Part shown: positions 40,782 to 48,727 of the stretch, one piece after another | Position numbering within the stretch: the first letter of the stretch is position 1 | Layout: each line of letters starts with the position of its first letter | Source: an uncultured Clostridia bacterium | Lineage (GTDB): Bacteria; Bacillota; Clostridia; Oscillospirales; UBA644 | Length of the DNA: 64,000 bases | Direction: 5' to 3' | Assembly: GCA_948443805.1 (NCBI GenBank) | Contig: CAOJUB010000003.1 | Location: forward strand, 1-64,000 | Notes under the pieces: model-generated | What the model saw: the letters and a program-made list of their open reading frames with translations, nothing else | Told to the model about the DNA's origin: nothing | Databases searched by the model: none | Position numbers and translations under genes: made by a program

Positions 40782-42449
40782 ATGGAAGACAGATTGGTAG
40801 GAACGGTGTTGAGCGGCCGGTATCGTCTTCTTGACTTGGTTGGCTCCGGCGGTATGGCGAAGGTTTATAAAGCGGAAGATATTCTGGAGAACCGGCTCGT
40901 CGCTATTAAAATGCTCCGCGATGAATATGTGGGGAATGATGAATTCCGGAAACGTTTTCTGAATGAATCCCGCGCTATTACGATGTTGGTTCACCGGAAC
41001 ATCGTCGATGTTTTTGACGTAAATTTTGATGAAAATTGTCCGTATATCGTCATGGAACTGATCGAAGGCATTACGCTGAAGGACTATATGAAAAAAAAAT
41101 CTCCCTTACCGCTTCGGGAGGCGTTGCTTTATTGCGGACAGATTCTCAGCGCTCTCCGCCATGCGCATGAGCGGGGGGTTGTTCACCGGGATATCAAGCC
41201 GCAGAATATTATGCTGCTGAACGACGGTGTGGTTAAGGTTACCGATTTCGGTATTGCACAGGTTTCCAACTTCGAGACCGTTACGCATGACAGCAGTGCG
41301 GTCGGTTCGGTTCATTATGTCAGCCCGGAACAGGCGCGGGGGCGTGTGGCCGACGACCGTTCGGATATTTATTCGACGGGTATCATGCTGTATGAAATGG
41401 TGACGGGGAAATTGCCGTTTACCGGAGAAAATCCGGTTTCCGTTGCATTGAAACAGGTTCAGGAAGAGCCAAAGCGGCCGCGGCAGATCAATCCTGAAAT
41501 TCCGGTCGGGCTGGAACAGATTATCATGAAAGCCATGCGTAAAAAACCGGATGAACGGTACAGCAATGCCAGAGAAATGCAGCATGATATCGTACGCTTT
41601 TTAGAAGATCAGCAGGTTGTTTTCGATTATCCGGACGGATTCGGTTCGGTTCGGAAGCCGGAGAATAAAAAGCAGAAAACAGCAGGAACAGGAAAAAAAA
41701 TTCTGACAGAAAAGCAAATCATTCGTAAAAACCGAATGATAGCCGCGCTTTCCGGTATTTTTTTGGCGTTGGTTTTGGTTGTGACCGGAACATTTGTCAT
41801 GTTTACCATGGTGCAGCGTCTCGGCGCTTCGCTTCTGGATATTCCGCAGCTTGTCGGACGAACTCTTTCCGAGGTTCAGAAGGATAAACAGGTGACCGAT
41901 CACTTTAATTTAGTGATCGAAGAGCGCAATGATAGCGTGGTTGCCGCCGGAATTATCATCGAGCAGACGCCAGCCGAAGGCCGGTATTCTTCCGGAACGG
42001 AAATGAAGGTAATTGTCAGCAAAGGGCCGCGGATGACAACGGTTCCCGCCGTGACCAATCTGGTTGCCGATCAGGCGGCGGCACAGCTGAAAAGCAATGA
42101 ACTTTCCTGCGAAAAACTGACGGAGGTCAGCGCTTCGGTGGAAAAGGGGCATGTGATCCGGTGCGAGCCGGCCGACGGTTCCTCGGTTCCCGTTGGGACG
42201 ACGGTGAAAATTTTTGTTGCCGCTTCGGGTACCGACAATATGGTAAAAGTTCCCGATGTTCGGGGATTGTCCCGGGACAGCGCGATGGCGGCATTGTATG
42301 CGAAAAACCTTGACGTGACCACCCAGGAAACCTACAGCGATACCGTGGAGAGCGGCCTGGTCATTTCGCAGAGTTTAGAGGAACTTTCCGAAGTGGAAGC
42401 AGGAAGCAAGATTACTATTTATATCAGTAAAGGCAAGCAAACCGAATGA
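40782..42449 (+). CDS. prkC: PrkC-type membrane Ser/Thr kinase with PASTA domains
   Basis: About 555 residues. The cytoplasmic kinase has LVGSGGMAKVYKAED (glycine loop), VAIKMLRDE (Lys), VHRDIKPQNIMLL (catalytic loop), VTDFGIAQVSN and a VGSVHYVSPEQARG activation segment. After a basic juxtamembrane stretch a single helix (AALSGIFLALVLVVTGTFVM) crosses the membrane. Outside are three PASTA repeats (DIPQLVGRTLSEVQ; TVPAVTNLVADQAAAQL; KVPDVRGLSRDSAMAAL) that bind wall fragments, as in PrkC/Stk1. ATG at 40782 has GAGG six bases before; ATG at 40770 overlaps the phosphatase stop. It overlaps rsgA by four bases. Confidence 0.95.
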   Translation: MEDRLVGTVLSGRYRLLDLVGSGGMAKVYKAEDILENRLVAIKMLRDEYVGNDEFRKRFLNESRAITMLVHRNIVDVFDVNFDENCPYIVMELIEGITLKDYMKKKSPLPLREALLYCGQILSALRHAHERGVVHRDIKPQNIMLLNDGVVKVTDFGIAQVSNFETVTHDSSAVGSVHYVSPEQARGRVADDRSDIYSTGIMLYEMVTGKLPFTGENPVSVALKQVQEEPKRPRQINPEIPVGLEQIIMKAMRKKPDERYSNAREMQHDIVRFLEDQQVVFDYPDGFGSVRKPENKKQKTAGTGKKILTEKQIIRKNRMIAALSGIFLALVLVVTGTFVMFTMVQRLGASLLDIPQLVGRTLSEVQKDKQVTDHFNLVIEERNDSVVAAGIIIEQTPAEGRYSSGTEMKVIVSKGPRMTTVPAVTNLVADQAAAQLKSNELSCEKLTEVSASVEKGHVIRCEPADGSSVPVGTTVKIFVAASGTDNMVKVPDVRGLSRDSAMAALYAKNLDVTTQETYSDTVESGLVISQSLEELSEVEAGSKITIYISKGKQTE

Positions 42450-43360
42450 CAGAACAGCAGGGAATTATCATCAAAGGCGTGGGCGGCCTTTATACCGTTG
42501 TCTGCGCTGGGAATACACTGGAGTGCCGCGCGCGCGGGCGTTTTCGCCGGGAACTTCTGACGCCGGCGGTCGGTGACCGCGTTGTTGTTTCTCCGGAACA
42601 TTTTATTACGGAGATTCTGCCCCGGAAAAACAGCCTGATCCGGCCGGCGGTGGCCAATATCGACCGGCTTTTTATCGTTGCGGCGCTTGCCGAACCGGAT
42701 CCCGATGTTTTTTATCTTGATAAACTGACCGTCATCGCCGAATATTACGGCATTGAACCGGTTTTGATCTTTAACAAAAGCGATCTGGGCGATCCGAAGG
42801 GGATTTTATCGGTGTACGAACGGGTTCCGTATAAAAAAATTGTTCTTTGCACGGAAACGGCGGACGCCGAACAGGTTTCGCTTCTTGCCGGTGAATTCTC
42901 CGGAAGAACTTCGGCTTTTGCCGGTTATTCTGGCGTAGGAAAATCCAGTATTCTGAATCTTTTAGCCCGCCATGAAGGCCGGGAACTGAATGCGCAGACC
43001 GGTCATATCAGCCAGAAACTCCGGCGGGGGAAGCACACCACGAGGCATGTGGAACTGTTTTCTCTCTGTGGCGGATATATCGCCGATACGCCCGGTTTCG
43101 GCAGTTTGGCGTTTGACTATTTTAACCTGAAAGACCGGCGTCTGCTTGCCGGATGTTTTCCGGAATTTTCGGCGTATGTAAAGGGTTGTCGCTTTCATGA
43201 CTGTTCTCACCGGAAAGAAAAGGAGTGCGGCGTCCGGGAAGCGGTTGCTTCGGGAGAAATTTCTCCCTCCCGGTATGAAAGTTTCTGCCGTATGTATGAG
43301 GAAATGGGCGAATACCGCCCCTGGAAAGAAAAAACCGACAGTGAAGGAGAAAGAAAATGA
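42446..43360 (+). CDS. rsgA: Ribosome small-subunit GTPase RsgA
   Basis: A 304-residue circularly permuted GTPase that checks late 30S subunit maturation. The OB domain is followed by the G motifs in permuted order: NKSD (G4), GYSGVGKSSILNLL (G1), TTRHVELF (G2) and DTPGFG (G3). The zinc knuckle is GCRFHDCSHRKEKECGV. The start overlaps the prkC stop by four bases (ATGA), and its own stop overlaps the following gene in the same way, so translation is coupled across the set. In many relatives rpe follows; here a nucleoside-hydrolase-like gene does. Confidence 0.95.
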   Translation: MTEQQGIIIKGVGGLYTVVCAGNTLECRARGRFRRELLTPAVGDRVVVSPEHFITEILPRKNSLIRPAVANIDRLFIVAALAEPDPDVFYLDKLTVIAEYYGIEPVLIFNKSDLGDPKGILSVYERVPYKKIVLCTETADAEQVSLLAGEFSGRTSAFAGYSGVGKSSILNLLARHEGRELNAQTGHISQKLRRGKHTTRHVELFSLCGGYIADTPGFGSLAFDYFNLKDRRLLAGCFPEFSAYVKGCRFHDCSHRKEKECGVREAVASGEISPSRYESFCRMYEEMGEYRPWKEKTDSEGERK

Positions 43361-44259
43361 AAAAAATCATTTACGACCACGATTTCGGCGCGGACTGCGA
43401 TGACGGCGGCGCCGGCGCTATGCTGGCAAAGGCGCATCGGGACGGCCATGTCAAGGTTCTTGCCGTTACACAGGCGATTGCCAATCCGTACGGTCAATAT
43501 TGTATGGAGGCAATTTTTGATTATCTCGGCGTCAGCGGAATCCCTTTCGGATATAATCTGGAAAACAGCAAGTTTTCCGGGGATGTGTATCATTTATGTA
43601 CCAAAAGTCCGGCGGAAAAATATTATGCGGCCAAGAAAAAACCGTTTCCTGAGCAGCAGAGCGGGATTCGGCTTCTCCGGAAAGTGCTTTCCGAAAATAA
43701 CCGAAAAGATATCACGCTTGTGACTACCGGAATGCTTACAACGGTTTATGGCCTGTGTCTTTCCGGACCGGATGACATTTCCCCGAAAACTGGTCTGGAA
43801 TTACTTGCTGAAAATATTGAAGAATATGTGCTGGGGGGCGCGAATTTTGAAAGCGAGGATGTCCGCGAATATAATGTCCGGGCGGATATTGAAGCCGGCA
43901 TGTATGTGGTCAATCAGGCGCCGTTTCCTATTACTTATGTCGGCAGCGAAGTGGGATTTTATATCATTTCCGGGCAGATTTTAGCAGATCAGCCGGAGGA
44001 TTATCCTCTCCGGGAGGCCTTTTATGCGGTAAACGAAGGCAAGGACTGCACCCGTTTCAGCTGGGATCAGGCGGATATGCATTATGCCATTTTCGGTCCG
44101 GGAGATTTCTGGGAAGTTCACCGGAATATTCATGTTTCTATCGACAGCGAAGGGCACACTTTTTTCCGGCCGGGCGGAAAAGACAGTTATCTGTCTTTTG
44201 ATCATAAACATATTGACAGGCTTCGCGAGATATTCAATGAGGGAATGCGCGCGGTCTGA
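43357..44259 (+). CDS. Nucleoside-hydrolase-like protein, first tandem copy
   Basis: A 300-residue member of the inosine-uridine nucleoside hydrolase superfamily. Its metal-binding start is IYDHDFGADCDDGGAGAML, a variant of the usual DTDPGxDDAxAL with His for Thr and an extra residue between the acidic pairs. TQAIANPYGQY replaces the usual GN motif, and the middle has LVTTGMLTTVYGL and SPKTGLELL. These changes make the standard ribonucleoside substrate uncertain. It overlaps the rsgA stop by four bases, so it belongs to that operon. The next gene is a close paralogue with the same N-terminus. Confidence 0.8.
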   Translation: MKKIIYDHDFGADCDDGGAGAMLAKAHRDGHVKVLAVTQAIANPYGQYCMEAIFDYLGVSGIPFGYNLENSKFSGDVYHLCTKSPAEKYYAAKKKPFPEQQSGIRLLRKVLSENNRKDITLVTTGMLTTVYGLCLSGPDDISPKTGLELLAENIEEYVLGGANFESEDVREYNVRADIEAGMYVVNQAPFPITYVGSEVGFYIISGQILADQPEDYPLREAFYAVNEGKDCTRFSWDQADMHYAIFGPGDFWEVHRNIHVSIDSEGHTFFRPGGKDSYLSFDHKHIDRLREIFNEGMRAV

Positions 44260-44285
44260 CCAACTGAGAAGAAAGGAAGAATGAA

Positions 44286-45209
44286 ATGAAAAAAATCATT
44301 TTTGATCATGACCTTGGCAGCGACTGCGACGACGGCGGCGCCGGCGCAATTTTGGCAAAGGCGCATCGGGACGGCCTTGTCCGCGTTCTTGCCGTTACCC
44401 ATGCGATTGCCAATCCCTACGGCCAATACTGTATGGAGGCGATTTTTGAATATCTTGGCGCGGAAGGCGTACCGTTTGGATATAATCTGGAAAATGATAA
44501 ATGCGGGGAAGACGACTGTCATATGTCGACAAAAGGTCCGGCGGAGAGATACTATGCCAGAGTCGGTCGACCCTTTCCTGAAAGAAAAAGCAATCTGAAG
44601 CTGCTTCGCCGGGTTCTGACGGAAAACGGCGGAAAAAATGATATTCTTCTGGTTGTTACCGGACCGCTGATTACCCTGCATGAACTGTATCGGTCCGGTC
44701 CCGACGAGATTTCCCCGAAAACCGGTTTGGAACTGGCAAAAGAGAATATTGAACGGATCATTATCGCCGCGGGGAATTTCCAGAGTTTTGATATTCGGGA
44801 ATGGAATATCCGCTGTGATGCGGAATCGGCTCTTGCCGTCCTGAATCACAGTCCGATTCCGATTCTTTATTCCGGGAATGAAGTCGGCGGCTGCATTATC
44901 AGTGGGCAGAGCCTGGCGGATCAGCCGGAAGATTATCCGCTGCGCGACTGCTATTATGAACTGAACAATGCCTATCAGACAAACGAGTGTACCCGGAACA
45001 GCTGGGACCTTGTTGTCGCCTATTATGCGGTTTACGGCGATACCGGTCTGTGGGGAAGACAGGACGGCTATGAAGTGGAAGTCGATGAACAAGGTCGAAC
45101 CCGGTTTGCTCCGGGCGGTATTCATAGCTATCTGGTTCCGGATTACAGCAAAACCGATGAAATCTGTGCAATTTTTAATGAACAGATGGCGGTAGACAAC
45201 CGAAAATAA
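44286..45209 (+). CDS. Nucleoside-hydrolase-like protein, second tandem copy
   Basis: A 307-residue paralogue of the preceding gene, sharing nearly the whole first 70 residues (IFDHDLGSDCDDGGAGAILA, AIANPYGQYCMEAIFEYLG) and the PEDYPLR-containing segment, while the C-terminal third diverges and carries an insertion (NNAYQTNECTRNSWDL). Duplication followed by divergence suggests related but different substrates or a heteromeric enzyme; this is inference. AAGGAAG precedes the ATG, 26 bp after the first copy. The operon ends here with the terminator at 45221. Confidence 0.8.
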   Translation: MKKIIFDHDLGSDCDDGGAGAILAKAHRDGLVRVLAVTHAIANPYGQYCMEAIFEYLGAEGVPFGYNLENDKCGEDDCHMSTKGPAERYYARVGRPFPERKSNLKLLRRVLTENGGKNDILLVVTGPLITLHELYRSGPDEISPKTGLELAKENIERIIIAAGNFQSFDIREWNIRCDAESALAVLNHSPIPILYSGNEVGGCIISGQSLADQPEDYPLRDCYYELNNAYQTNECTRNSWDLVVAYYAVYGDTGLWGRQDGYEVEVDEQGRTRFAPGGIHSYLVPDYSKTDEICAIFNEQMAVDNRK

Positions 45210-45220
45210 CAGCGTTTTGT

Positions 45221-45260
45221 AAAAGAGGCGCGGATCGGGCTGATCCGTGTCTCTTTTTTT
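45221..45260 (+). terminator. Rho-independent terminator of the rsgA-nucleoside hydrolase operon
   Basis: AAAAGAGGCGCGGATC pairs with GATCCGTGTCTCTTTT (two mismatches) over GGGCT, then a T-run. Confidence 0.82.
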
Positions 45261-45336
45261 AATAAGACTGTTTTTGAGGTTTTTTATGAAACGGACGCTC
45301 TTATTGTTTTAAACTTTGTCTTTTTTGTAAATAGTA

Positions 45337-45365
45337 TTGCTTTCAACGGCTTTCTATGGTACAAT
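45337..45365 (+). promoter_or_regulatory. SigA-type promoter of mgtE
   Basis: TTGCTT (45337-45342) and TACAAT (45360-45365), 17-bp spacer. Transcription would start near 45372, inside the first hairpin or just before the three-way junction. Confidence 0.6.
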
Positions 45366-45366
45366 A

Positions 45367-45445
45367 AAGAACAGCAAGCTGTTCTTATGAAAAAAGCGTT
45401 TCAACCCTTCGGTTGAAGTTCCGTTTCGGATCTCCGCTTTTTTCT
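45367..45445 (+). promoter_or_regulatory. Candidate attenuator or riboswitch-like leader of mgtE
   Basis: Hairpin 1 is AAGAACAGC (45367-45375) with GCTGTTCTT (45378-45386). A three-way junction follows: P1 AAAAAAGCG (45390-45398) with CGCTTTTTT (45435-45443), P2 TTCAACC (45400-45406) with GGTTGAA (45411-45417), P3 TCCG with CGGA (45420-45430). P1 ends in a T-run and so is itself a terminator. A nine-codon ORF, MKKAFQPFG (45387-45416), lies inside it. It is not the M-box. Ligand or signal unknown. Confidence 0.5.
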
Positions 45446-45566
45446 GTTACAACAACTCATGGTATGCGGTTCTTTTGTAAAATTCATGGTCTGGCGAAGG
45501 CTTTGGGTTTGCATTCTTTTTTCTGGTTTATTTGAAAAATCCAATAAAAAGAAAGGGGATAGGAAA

Positions 45567-46934
45567 ATGGAAGAAAAAGAAATTCTTGAATTATCCGAAA
45601 AATCGGTTGAACTGCTCAGCCAAAGAAAGTTCTCGGAATTTCGAAGTATCCTGTCCCAGCTGGTGCCGGCGGATATTGCGTTGATGATGGAATCGGTTCC
45701 GGAAGAATGGAAATTCCTGTTTTTCCGTATCCTGCCCAAAGAGACCGCTGCGGAGACTTTTGTTTATTTGGATAACGATATGCAGAAAAGCTTGATTCAG
45801 GCTTTCAGCGACAGCGAACTTCGGCAGATGATCGATGAACTGTATCTGGACGACGCGGTTGACTTAATTGAGGAAATGCCGGCCAATGTGGTGAAAAGAA
45901 TTCTCCGGAATTCTTCGGCGGATATGCGGAAGCAGATCAATGAGATACTGAAATATCCCAAAGACAGCGCCGGCAGCATTATGACGACCGAATATGTCGA
46001 TCTGAAACGGTATATGACGGTTGGACAGGCCTTTGACCGGATTCGCACCACCGGTGTGGATAAAGAGACGGTATATACCTGTTATGTGACCGATGCGAAC
46101 CGGATTCTTCTCGGAATTGTTTCGGTGAAAGACCTTCTTCTTGCCAACAGCGATGATGTGATCGGCGATATTATGGAATCGAACAATATCATTTCGGTCA
46201 ATACGCTGGAAGATAAAGAAAGCGTTGCCAATCAGTTCAATAAATATGATTTTCTTGCGATTCCGGTGGTCGACAGTGATGAACGGCTGGTTGGGATTGT
46301 TACCTTCGACGATGCAATGGACGTTATTCAGGAAGAGACGGAGGAAGACTTTGCAAAAATGGCAGCGATCACCAACGCCGAGGGTTCTTATTTTAAAACA
46401 CCGGTGTTCACGCATGCCCGCCGCCGGATTGTCTGGCTTCTTTTCCTGATGCTTTCTGCCACGATTACCGGGTCGATTCTCACTTCGTTTGAAGCCTCCA
46501 TTGCGGCGGTTCCGCTTCTGGTTTCCTTTATCCCAATGCTGATGGATACTTCCGGAAACTGCGGTTCGCAGGCTTCTACGCTGATTATCCGAGGACTGGC
46601 GCTCGGCGAGGTTCGGCCGAGAGATGTTTTCCGGGTCATCCGAAAGGAAGTTGCGGTTGCTTCCCTGGTCGGCTTTGCGCTTTCGGTGGTAAATTTTATC
46701 CGGATTCTGATTATGTACGGCGGAAATGTCAACCTGAGCCTGGTGGTCAGCGTGACGCTGTTTTTTACGGTGATTATCGCCAAAGTGATCGGCTGTACGC
46801 TGCCGCTTTTGGCCAAGACGGTAAAACTGGATCCTGCCATGATGGCTTCTCCGATGATTACCACCATTGTGGATTGCTGCGCCATGCTGATATATTTTGC
46901 GATTGCCAATGCGTTTCTTCCGTATCTGGTCTGA
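45567..46934 (+). CDS. mgtE: Magnesium transporter MgtE
   Basis: A 455-residue magnesium channel. The N-terminal superhelical domain (LPKETAAETFVYLDNDMQKS) and two CBS motifs (AGSIMTTEYVDLKRYMTVGQ; IGDIMESNNIISVNTLEDKE) sense internal Mg and gate the pore. Five C-terminal helices follow, with the family motifs PMLMDTSGNCGSQAS and DPAMMASPMITTIVD, whose Asp lines the pore. The start at 45567 follows GGGGATAGGA; the frame opens earlier at 45459 but without a ribosome site. Single-gene unit behind the structured leader at 45367-45445, which may control expression. Confidence 0.95.
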   Translation: MEEKEILELSEKSVELLSQRKFSEFRSILSQLVPADIALMMESVPEEWKFLFFRILPKETAAETFVYLDNDMQKSLIQAFSDSELRQMIDELYLDDAVDLIEEMPANVVKRILRNSSADMRKQINEILKYPKDSAGSIMTTEYVDLKRYMTVGQAFDRIRTTGVDKETVYTCYVTDANRILLGIVSVKDLLLANSDDVIGDIMESNNIISVNTLEDKESVANQFNKYDFLAIPVVDSDERLVGIVTFDDAMDVIQEETEEDFAKMAAITNAEGSYFKTPVFTHARRRIVWLLFLMLSATITGSILTSFEASIAAVPLLVSFIPMLMDTSGNCGSQASTLIIRGLALGEVRPRDVFRVIRKEVAVASLVGFALSVVNFIRILIMYGGNVNLSLVVSVTLFFTVIIAKVIGCTLPLLAKTVKLDPAMMASPMITTIVDCCAMLIYFAIANAFLPYLV

Positions 46935-46977
46935 GTTTTGATAAAGGGTGTCGTTTTTCCGGGAATTTTGCGGAAAC

Positions 46978-47006
46978 TTGACTTATTTGGGAAAATGTAG
47001 TATAAT
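46978..47006 (+). promoter_or_regulatory. SigA-type promoter of the polysaccharide operon
   Basis: TTGACT (46978-46983) and TATAAT (47001-47006), 17-bp spacer, 55 bp before the first gene. No other strong promoter or terminator is seen until 60238. Confidence 0.8.
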
Positions 47007-47061
47007 AAAAAAGAATATATCTTTCCGCTTTAAAAAAGGCGGGGAAAGGTACCGTTGATTC

Positions 47062-47901
47062 GTGACGAAAATACTAATTACGGGAAAAGACAGTTATATC
47101 GGCTCCTCATTTGAATCCCAAGCGGAAGATTGGACAGATTACAGTGTTGATACCGTCGATTTAATCGACGGTTCCTGGAGAGACCGGAGTTTTTCGGGAT
47201 ATGACGCTGTTTTTCATGTCGCCGGGATTGCGCATATCCGGGAAACAGCGAAAAACGCGGCGCTGTATTATTCCGTGAACTGTGACCTCGCGGCAGAAAC
47301 GGCGGAAAAGGCGAAGGCCGACGGCGTCAGGCAGTTCGTTTTTCTCAGCTCGATGAGTGTGTACGGCAAAGAAACCGGACGGATTACCACCGATACGGTT
47401 CCCTGTCCGAAAAGCCATTACGGCAAATCCAAGCTTCTTGCCGAGGAAAAGTTGGCGGCGCTTGCCGATGATGATTTTACCATTACGGTTCTCCGGCCGC
47501 CGATGGTGTACGGAAAAGGCTGTAAAGGAAATTTCAACACGCTGAAAAGCCTTGCGCTGAAACTGCCCTTTTTCCCGGATGTGAAAAATGAGCGCAGCAT
47601 GATTTATATTGACAATCTTTCTGCTTTTGTGAAAATGGTAATTGACCGGTGCGCAGGCGGCGTGTTTTTCCCGCAGAACCGGACGTATTGTTCCACGGTT
47701 GCTATGGCGGAAATGATTGCGGATTCGGCAGGGAAAAAATTTCGGAAAAGCCGCTTGCTCGGCGCCGGTGTTCGTTTTCTTCGGTGTTTTCTTCCGGTGG
47801 CTCAAAAGGGGTTTGGAAGCCTTGTTTACGAAGGAACGGAAACCGCGGATTTTGAATACTGTGTTTGCGAGTTTCCGGATTCTATTCGGAACAGTATGTG
47901 A
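47062..47901 (+). CDS. NAD-dependent sugar epimerase/dehydratase-like protein
   Basis: A 279-residue extended SDR that probably reshapes a nucleotide sugar. KILITGKDSYIGSSF is the cofactor loop (altered from GGxGxxG to GKDSYIG). HVAGIAH, LSSMSVYGKE and the catalytic HYGKSK (Tyr-x-x-x-Lys) follow, then LRPPMVYGKGCKGN and ERSMIYIDNLSAFV. Similar proteins act on UDP-GlcNAc/GalNAc derivatives or UDP-glucose. GTG at 47062 is the probable start; upstream GGGGAAAGG is somewhat far. First gene of the polysaccharide operon; exact substrate is inferred from context only. Confidence 0.8.
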   Translation: MTKILITGKDSYIGSSFESQAEDWTDYSVDTVDLIDGSWRDRSFSGYDAVFHVAGIAHIRETAKNAALYYSVNCDLAAETAEKAKADGVRQFVFLSSMSVYGKETGRITTDTVPCPKSHYGKSKLLAEEKLAALADDDFTITVLRPPMVYGKGCKGNFNTLKSLALKLPFFPDVKNERSMIYIDNLSAFVKMVIDRCAGGVFFPQNRTYCSTVAMAEMIADSAGKKFRKSRLLGAGVRFLRCFLPVAQKGFGSLVYEGTETADFEYCVCEFPDSIRNSM

Positions 47902-47957
47902 CCGAACCGGTTTTGCTTTTTGATTTTGCCGGATTCCGGCGGAAAGGGCCTGTTGGT

Positions 47958-48707
47958 ATGAATGTCTCTGAAAAACCTTTGGTAAGTCTGATTACCGTAA
48001 CTTTTAACAGTGAAAAAACCTTGGTTAGGACGATTGAGTCTGTTCTGAACCAGACCTATCCGCATATAGAATATATCATTATGGACGGCTGTTCCAAAGA
48101 CGGAACGGTTGCGCTCGCGCAGTCTTACCGCGAAGCGTTTGCCAAGAAAAATATTCCGTTTCAGGTTGTTTCGGAACCGGATCGCGGAATGTATGACGCG
48201 ATTAACAAAGCGGTTGCTCTTTCTCGCGGCGTCATTATCGGCAATGTCAACAGCGATGATTATTATGAGCCCGACGCGGCGGAGACGGTAGCGGAGGAAT
48301 ACCTCCGGGAACCATATGATATGATTTATGGTGATCTCCGTATTATCAAGCCCTCCGGCGTCGCGGTGAAAAAAGCGAAACTGAAAAAATTTGTCTCCAC
48401 CCGTTATTGGAATCATCCCACCACATTTATCACTAAGGAAACTTACGCAAAGGAACCGTATAAATGCGAGACGATGTACGACGACTGCGATCTGATGCTG
48501 CGGCTGCGGAAGAAGGGGTACCGGGTCCGGGTTGTCGGAAAAATTCTGTCCAATTTTACGTTCGGCGGGATGAGTACCCGGAAAAATTGGAAAGAAACGG
48601 TAGAGCGGATCCGGATTCGCTGTAAAGTGTATAAAAACAATGGGTACGGGTTGCCATATTATCTTGACAGCTGTTTGATGGAAACCGCAAAATTTCTTTT
48701 GGGCTGA
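47958..48707 (+). CDS. Glycosyltransferase family 2
   Basis: A 249-residue cytoplasmic GT-A enzyme that adds a sugar to a growing lipid-linked oligosaccharide. LVSLITVTFNSEKTLVRTIE opens the domain; the metal-binding DxD is NVNSDDYYEP, and a further EPDRGMYDAINKAVALSRG block is the typical WcaA-like signature. NHPTTFITKETYA follows. The start at 47958 follows GGAAAGGG; the open frame begins earlier at 47865 inside the epimerase gene. Donor and acceptor are unknown. Confidence 0.88.
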   Translation: MNVSEKPLVSLITVTFNSEKTLVRTIESVLNQTYPHIEYIIMDGCSKDGTVALAQSYREAFAKKNIPFQVVSEPDRGMYDAINKAVALSRGVIIGNVNSDDYYEPDAAETVAEEYLREPYDMIYGDLRIIKPSGVAVKKAKLKKFVSTRYWNHPTTFITKETYAKEPYKCETMYDDCDLMLRLRKKGYRVRVVGKILSNFTFGGMSTRKNWKETVERIRIRCKVYKNNGYGLPYYLDSCLMETAKFLLG

Positions 48708-48727
48708 CCGGAAAAGGAACCGACGCG

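Larger units (their letters stand above)
45210..45566 (+). other. Intergenic region and long structured leader of mgtE
   Basis: No confirmed gene. It contains the terminator of the previous operon (45221-45260), the mgtE promoter (45337-45365) and a leader of nearly 200 nt. The first 80 nt of that leader are highly structured (see 45367-45445), while the remaining part to the ATG shows only weak pairing. An in-frame upstream extension of mgtE from 45459 is open but has no ribosome site. Confidence 0.6.

Noticed and set aside
43357..45209. Recombination hotspot due to near-identical tandem genes
   Set aside because: The two copies differ at many positions outside the first 70 residues, so they are old paralogues rather than a recent exact duplication.
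45210..45566. M-box (ykoK) magnesium riboswitch before mgtE
   Set aside because: The conserved core I know for the M-box is not present; the visible structure is a different three-way junction.
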